Source: Candidatus Rokuibacteriota bacterium
Lineage (GTDB): Bacteria > Methylomirabilota > Methylomirabilia > Rokubacteriales > JACPHL01
DNA length: 8,888 nt
Assembly: GCA_016188625.1 (NCBI GenBank)
Contig: JACPHL010000219.1
Location: 1 to 8,888, forward strand
Direction: 5' to 3'
Each line of letters starts with the position of its first letter. Position 1 is the stretch's first letter. The notes under the pieces are model-generated. The model was given only the letters and a program-made list of their open reading frames with translations, did no database searches and had not been told where the DNA came from. The position numbers and the translations under genes were made by a program. Shown here one piece after another: positions 5,463 through 8,888 of this stretch.

Positions 5463-7270
5463 GGGCGCGGCTCGCCCGGCAGCTCGCGCTCCTCGTCTCG
5501 GCGCTCCTGCTGATCGGGGCCGGGAGGCCGGAGCCGATCCCCGAGGCCCCGGAGCTCCTGCGCTGGGTGAGGAGTCTGGCCGACCCCGCGCTGGAGGGGC
5601 GGGCCAGCGGGTCCCCCGGAGCGGAGCGGGCGGCCCGGCTCATCGCCGAGGAGTTCCGCCGCCTCGGCCTCCGGCCCGGCGGCGACGGCGGGAGCCACCT
5701 CCAGGCGTTCGAGGTGATGAAGGGGATCCGCGTCGTCGGGGGGAACGCCCTCGAGGCCACCATCGACGGGGCGGCCCGCCCCTTTGCCGCCGGCCCCGAC
5801 TTCCTCCCCCACGCCTTCTCCGAGAGCGGCGAGGCCGACGGCGAGCTGGTCTTCGCCGGCTACGGGATCACGGCGCCCGAGCTGGGTTACGACGACTACG
5901 CCGGCCTCGACGTCCGCGGGAAGATCGTCCTCGTCATGACCCACGAGCCCAGGGAGCGGGACCCCGAAGGGCCGTTCCGCAGGGCCGAGGCCTTCCCCTA
6001 CACCGAGCTCCGCCACAAGGCGATCAACGCCCGCGAGCACGGCGCGCTGGGAATCATCGTCGTCCCCAACCCCCATCACGCCGACGAGCCCCCGCGGCTG
6101 CCGCGCGGGACGAGCGCCGCCTGGGGGATCCTCGCGGTCAAGGCCACCCGCGCCGTGGCGGAGGCGCTCCTGGCGCCCACCGGCCGCTCCCTGGCCCAGC
6201 TCCAGGCCGAGATCGACCGCGGCCCGGCCCCCCGCTCCGCCGCGGTCCCCGGAGCGCGGGTCAGGCTCAGGGTCGCCCTCCTCCGGGAGCGCGGCGAGAC
6301 CGCCAACGTCGTCGGGGTCCTCCCGGGGAACGACCCCCGGCTCGCGCACGAGGCGGTCGTGGTGGGGGCGCACTACGACCACCTGGGGCGCGGGAGCCAG
6401 TTCTCCCTGGCCCCGGAGCAGGCCGACGAGATCCACCCCGGCGCCGACGACAACGCCTCGGGGACCGCGGCCGTGATCGGGCTCGCCCGGGCCTTCGCCG
6501 CGACCGGCGGCGCCCGGCGGAGCCTGGTCTTCGTGGCCTTCTCGGGGGAGGAGCTGGGGCTCCTCGGCTCCACCCACTACGTCAAGCATCCGCCGATCCC
6601 GCTCGCCGACACGGTCGCCATGGTGAACCTCGACAGCGTCGGCCGGATGCAGGGGCGGCGGCTCTTCGTCCTGGGCGTCGGGAGCGGGACCGGGCTCCGG
6701 GCGCTGGTGGAGGAGGCGGCCCGCGGGCTCGACGTCGAGCTCGCCCTGCGGGAGGACGCCTTCGGTCCCTCGGACCACACCCCCTTCTACAGCCGCGGCC
6801 GGCCGATCCTCTTCTTCTTCACCGGGACGCACGCCGACTACCACCGTCCCACCGACACCTGGGAGAAGATCAACGCCGAGGGGCTCAGGAGCGTGGTCGC
6901 GGTGGCGTTCCGGACGATCCGGGCGCTGGCCGACCGCGCTGAGCGGCCGGCCTTCGTCCGCCTGCCGGACCCCTCGGGCCCCCGAGGCGGCGGGGGCGGG
7001 TACGGCGCCTACTTCGGCTCGGTCCCCGACTTCTCCGAGTCCGACGCCCCCGGCGTCCGGCTCGCCGATGTCCGCCCGGGGGGTCCGGCCGAGCGGGCCG
7101 GATTGAGGAGTGGCGACATCGTCGTCCGGCTCGGCGGGGTGACTGTCAGAACGCTCGACGACCTCGTGTTCGTCCTCCGGAGCCGGCGGGCGGGCGACGC
7201 GGTGGAGGTCGTCTACCTTCGGGACGGCGTCGAGCACCGGGCCCAGGCCGTCTTGCAGACCAGACGGTGA
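5459..7270 (+). CDS. Secreted M28-family zinc metallopeptidase with PA and PDZ domains
   Basis: The frame is open from 5231, but the region before 5459 overlaps the membrane protein. The GTG at 5459, in a GTGA overlap with its stop, gives a 603-residue protein with a signal peptide (MRARLARQ, then LALLVSALLLIG). Residues about 125-215 form a PA domain (ELVFAGYGITAPELGYDDYA, GKIVLVM). The M28 catalytic domain spans about 285-500. Its two-zinc site is complete: H305 in GAHYDHLG, D330 in GADDNASG, catalytic E364 and ligand E365 in FSGEELGLLGS, D392 in NLDSVGRM and H462 in DYHRPTDTW. A glycine-rich linker leads to a C-terminal PDZ domain (about 520-603: PGGPAERAGLRSGDIVVRLGG). Such proteins are extracytoplasmic aminopeptidases; the PDZ domain may guide substrates. 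All catalytic residues are present, so it should be active. Exact specificity is unknown. Confidence 0.93.
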   Translation: MRARLARQLALLVSALLLIGAGRPEPIPEAPELLRWVRSLADPALEGRASGSPGAERAARLIAEEFRRLGLRPGGDGGSHLQAFEVMKGIRVVGGNALEATIDGAARPFAAGPDFLPHAFSESGEADGELVFAGYGITAPELGYDDYAGLDVRGKIVLVMTHEPRERDPEGPFRRAEAFPYTELRHKAINAREHGALGIIVVPNPHHADEPPRLPRGTSAAWGILAVKATRAVAEALLAPTGRSLAQLQAEIDRGPAPRSAAVPGARVRLRVALLRERGETANVVGVLPGNDPRLAHEAVVVGAHYDHLGRGSQFSLAPEQADEIHPGADDNASGTAAVIGLARAFAATGGARRSLVFVAFSGEELGLLGSTHYVKHPPIPLADTVAMVNLDSVGRMQGRRLFVLGVGSGTGLRALVEEAARGLDVELALREDAFGPSDHTPFYSRGRPILFFFTGTHADYHRPTDTWEKINAEGLRSVVAVAFRTIRALADRAERPAFVRLPDPSGPRGGGGGYGAYFGSVPDFSESDAPGVRLADVRPGGPAERAGLRSGDIVVRLGGVTVRTLDDLVFVLRSRRAGDAVEVVYLRDGVEHRAQAVLQTRR

Positions 7271-7301
7271 GCGCAAGTTCAACGTCGTGACGGGAGCGAC
7301 C

Positions 7302-8324
7302 GTGAAGCTCGACCTCAACATCTCCATCGACTCGCTGGCGGAGGTCCCGACCCTCGCGCGGGAGGCCGAGGCCCTCGGCTTCGATGGCCTCTGGGCCTCG
7401 GAGACCAGGCACGACCCCTTCCTCCCCCTGGCCCTGGCCGCCGAGCACACCCGTCGGGTGAGCCTCGGGACCGCGATCGCGGTCGCCTTCCCCCGGAGCC
7501 CCACCGTCGTCGCGCACATCGCCTGGGACCTGGCCGCCGCTTCCGGGGGACGCTTCATCCTGGGGCTCGGGACCCAGGTCAAGGGGCACAACGAGCGGCG
7601 CTTCGGCGTCAAGTGGGTCGCCCCGGGGCCGAGGCTCCGGGAGTACATCCTGGCGCTCCGGGCCGTCTGGGACTGCTGGCAAGACGGCACGCCCCTCAAC
7701 GTCCGCGGCGAGCACTACACCCTCACCCTCATGACCCCGTTCTTCTCCCCCGGCCCGATCGCCCACCCGCGGATCCCGATCTACATCGCCGCGGTGAACG
7801 CCTACAACCTCCGGCTGGCCGGCGAGCTCTGTGAGGGCGTCCACCTCCACCCCTTCCACTCGGTGAAGTACCTCCGGGAGTACGCCCTCCCCCACATCGA
7901 GGCCGGGCTCGCCAGGGCGGGGCGGCGGCGGGAGGAGCTGGCGCTCTCGACCTCGGTCTTTTTCGTCACGGGGCGGACAAGGGAGGAGATGGCCAAGGCC
8001 CGCGAGGGCGTCAAGGCCCAGATCGCCTTCTACGCCTCGACCCGGACCTACGAGCCGGTCCTGGCAGCCCACGGCTGGGCCGACCTCATGCCGCGGCTCC
8101 ATCGGAAGTCGGTGGAGGGTGACTGGGCGGGGATGGCGAGCCTGATCTCGGACGAGATGGTGGAGGCGTTCGCGGTGACCGGGGCTTACGACGAGCTGGC
8201 CGAGCAGCTCACGGCGCGCTACGCGGGGCTCCTCGACCGGCTCGCCCCGTATCTGCCGCTTGAGGCCCGGACCGATCTCGAGACGGTCCGCGCCCTCGCC
8301 GCCGCCCTCTCCGCCCGCCTTTAA
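7302..8324 (+). CDS. LLM-class (luciferase-like) F420-dependent oxidoreductase, MSMEG_2256 type
   Basis: The 340-residue protein has the TIM-barrel pattern of bacterial luciferase-like monooxygenases and F420-dependent reductases: VPTLAREAEALGFDGLWASE near the N-terminus, HTRRVSLGTAIAVAFPRSP, the GGRFILGLGTQ segment, and the late AVTGAYDELAEQL. The overall order, including PTVVAHIAWDLAAASGGRF and HPRIPIYIAAVN, is what I recall for the TIGR03617 (MSMEG_2256) subgroup, which uses coenzyme F420; cofactor choice cannot be proven from sequence. The frame also has a GTG at 7287, but I prefer GTG 7302: it has GGGAGC about six bases upstream and gives MKLDLNISIDSLAEVP, the usual family start. It follows the peptidase by 31 bases and probably shares its transcript. 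No substrate is indicated. No clear terminator follows the TAA. Confidence 0.9.
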   Translation: MKLDLNISIDSLAEVPTLAREAEALGFDGLWASETRHDPFLPLALAAEHTRRVSLGTAIAVAFPRSPTVVAHIAWDLAAASGGRFILGLGTQVKGHNERRFGVKWVAPGPRLREYILALRAVWDCWQDGTPLNVRGEHYTLTLMTPFFSPGPIAHPRIPIYIAAVNAYNLRLAGELCEGVHLHPFHSVKYLREYALPHIEAGLARAGRRREELALSTSVFFVTGRTREEMAKAREGVKAQIAFYASTRTYEPVLAAHGWADLMPRLHRKSVEGDWAGMASLISDEMVEAFAVTGAYDELAEQLTARYAGLLDRLAPYLPLEARTDLETVRALAAALSARL

Positions 8325-8369
8325 GCAGACCGCAATCGGGCGGAGGAGAACCCTGCAACACTGACGCCC

Positions 8370-8385
8370 GGCTGTGGTATATATT
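8370..8385 (+). promoter_or_regulatory. AT-rich -10-like element upstream of hsdR
   Basis: TATATATT (8378-8385) stands out in the 81-base gap before hsdR. TATATT matches the -10 consensus at five of six positions, and TGG just before TATATA resembles an extended -10. No good -35 is found 16-18 bases upstream (the best is GCAACA). Start of transcription would fall near 8392, close to the ATG at 8406. The rest of the gap (8325-8369) shows nothing clear. Confidence 0.35.
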
Positions 8386-8405
8386 GCCGGAGAGGCAGGG
8401 GCCCC

Positions 8406-8888
8406 ATGCCGCTCACGGAAGCCGACACCTGCCGTAAATACGTTCTGCCGAAGCTCCACGCCGCCGGCTGGACCGACGACCAGATCAGCGAGCAGAGGAC
8501 TTTCACCGACGGCCGGATCGTTGTCTCGGGGAACAAGGTCCTAAGGCGGCCCCAGAAGCGGGCCGACTACCTACTTCGCTACACCCGCGATTTCACGATC
8601 GCGGTCATCGAGGCCAAAGCAGCCTACAAGAACGCGGGGGATGGCCTTCAGCAGGCGAAGGGGTACGCCCAGATCCTCGGCCTCAAATTCGCCTATGCGA
8701 CCAACGGCCATGGGATCGTCGAGCACGACTTCCTTACCGGTCTGGAGCGAGACCTTGATGCCTTCCCCGCACCCTCCGAACTCTGGCAGCGCCTCCGAAA
8801 GAGCGAGGGGATCGATTCCGAGGAGGTCACCAGCCGCTTTCTGTCACCGTCCTACCATCTCTCAGGCAAGTCGCCCCGCTACTACCAG
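8406..8888 (+). CDS. hsdR: Type I restriction enzyme R subunit HsdR (N-terminal 161 residues, runs off right edge)
   Basis: HsdR is the ATP-dependent translocase and nuclease of type I restriction systems, acting with HsdM and HsdS on unmodified DNA. The visible N-terminus, MPLTEADTCRKYVLPKLHAA, followed by GWTDDQISEQRTFTDGRIVV, is typical of one HsdR subgroup. The PD-(D/E)xK nuclease core is visible: D54 in KRADYLLRY, E69 and K71 in AVIEAKA, and the QxxxY motif at Q83-Y87 (QAKGY). FAYATNGHGIVEHDFLTG (95-112) is also conserved. The end of the visible part (SPRYYQ) is where the helicase region begins with the usual R-x-Y-Q. Purine-rich GGAGAGG (8389-8395) and AGGGG (8397-8401) precede the ATG. 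Third positions carry more A/T than in the genes to the left (for example CGT AAA, GTT, CTA, CTT), as expected of a mobile defence locus. hsdM and hsdS are not seen here. Confidence 0.93.
   Translation, partial: MPLTEADTCRKYVLPKLHAAGWTDDQISEQRTFTDGRIVVSGNKVLRRPQKRADYLLRYTRDFTIAVIEAKAAYKNAGDGLQQAKGYAQILGLKFAYATNGHGIVEHDFLTGLERDLDAFPAPSELWQRLRKSEGIDSEEVTSRFLSPSYHLSGKSPRYYQ

Noticed and set aside
5381-7699. A 772-codon minus-strand frame opposite the M28 peptidase.
   Set aside because: It is antisense to a peptidase with all catalytic motifs intact; the product is D/G/E/P-rich without any domain.
8325-8345. Possible terminator hairpin (ccgc/gcgg) after the LLM gene.
   Set aside because: The stem is only four bases long and no T-run follows.
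7146-8459. A 437-codon minus-strand frame opposite the LLM oxidoreductase.
   Set aside because: It is antisense to a full-length recognisable enzyme and has low-complexity G/R/E/P composition.

Overview
The window is high-GC bacterial DNA, probably from an uncultured soil or subsurface lineage of the Rokubacteria/Methylomirabilota type. That guess rests on very GC-rich third codon positions and on the mix of an IclR regulator, an ActP-like symporter, an LLM-class F420-type oxidoreductase and an M28/PDZ peptidase. It is inference, because no rRNA or other lineage marker is present.

Minus-strand left half (read right to left from about 3945): an IclR-family regulator, a two-helix small membrane protein starting in a TAGTG overlap, and a divergent sodium:solute symporter of the DUF485/ActP arrangement. 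The symporter carries a frameshift near 1617-1620. Then comes a compact block with visibly lower GC (about 453-1322): a HicB antitoxin; a HicA toxin cut down to 25 codons; and a small gene pair with a 4-base ATGA overlap that looks like a second toxin-antitoxin module (a TumE/DUF6516-like protein and an acidic antitoxin-like partner). After it, uvrA begins at 452 and runs off the left edge with its first 150 codons.

Plus-strand right half: from 4203 a tightly packed set encodes a PIG-L/LmbE zinc deacetylase, an unrecognised four-helix membrane protein, a secreted M28 metallopeptidase with PA and PDZ domains (4-base GTGA overlap), and an LLM-class oxidoreductase of the MSMEG_2256 type. An 81-base gap with an AT-rich promoter-like element follows. 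The start of a type I restriction HsdR subunit (from 8406) then runs off the right edge, probably opening a defence locus.

The 257-base divergent intergenic region (3946-4202) holds a strong sigma70-type promoter for the IclR gene, overlaid by an inverted repeat that fits autoregulation, and a weaker candidate promoter for the rightward set. The most unusual part is the composite toxin-antitoxin block: an intact HicB stands upstream of a truncated HicA and is coupled, stop to start, to a different toxin-like pair.
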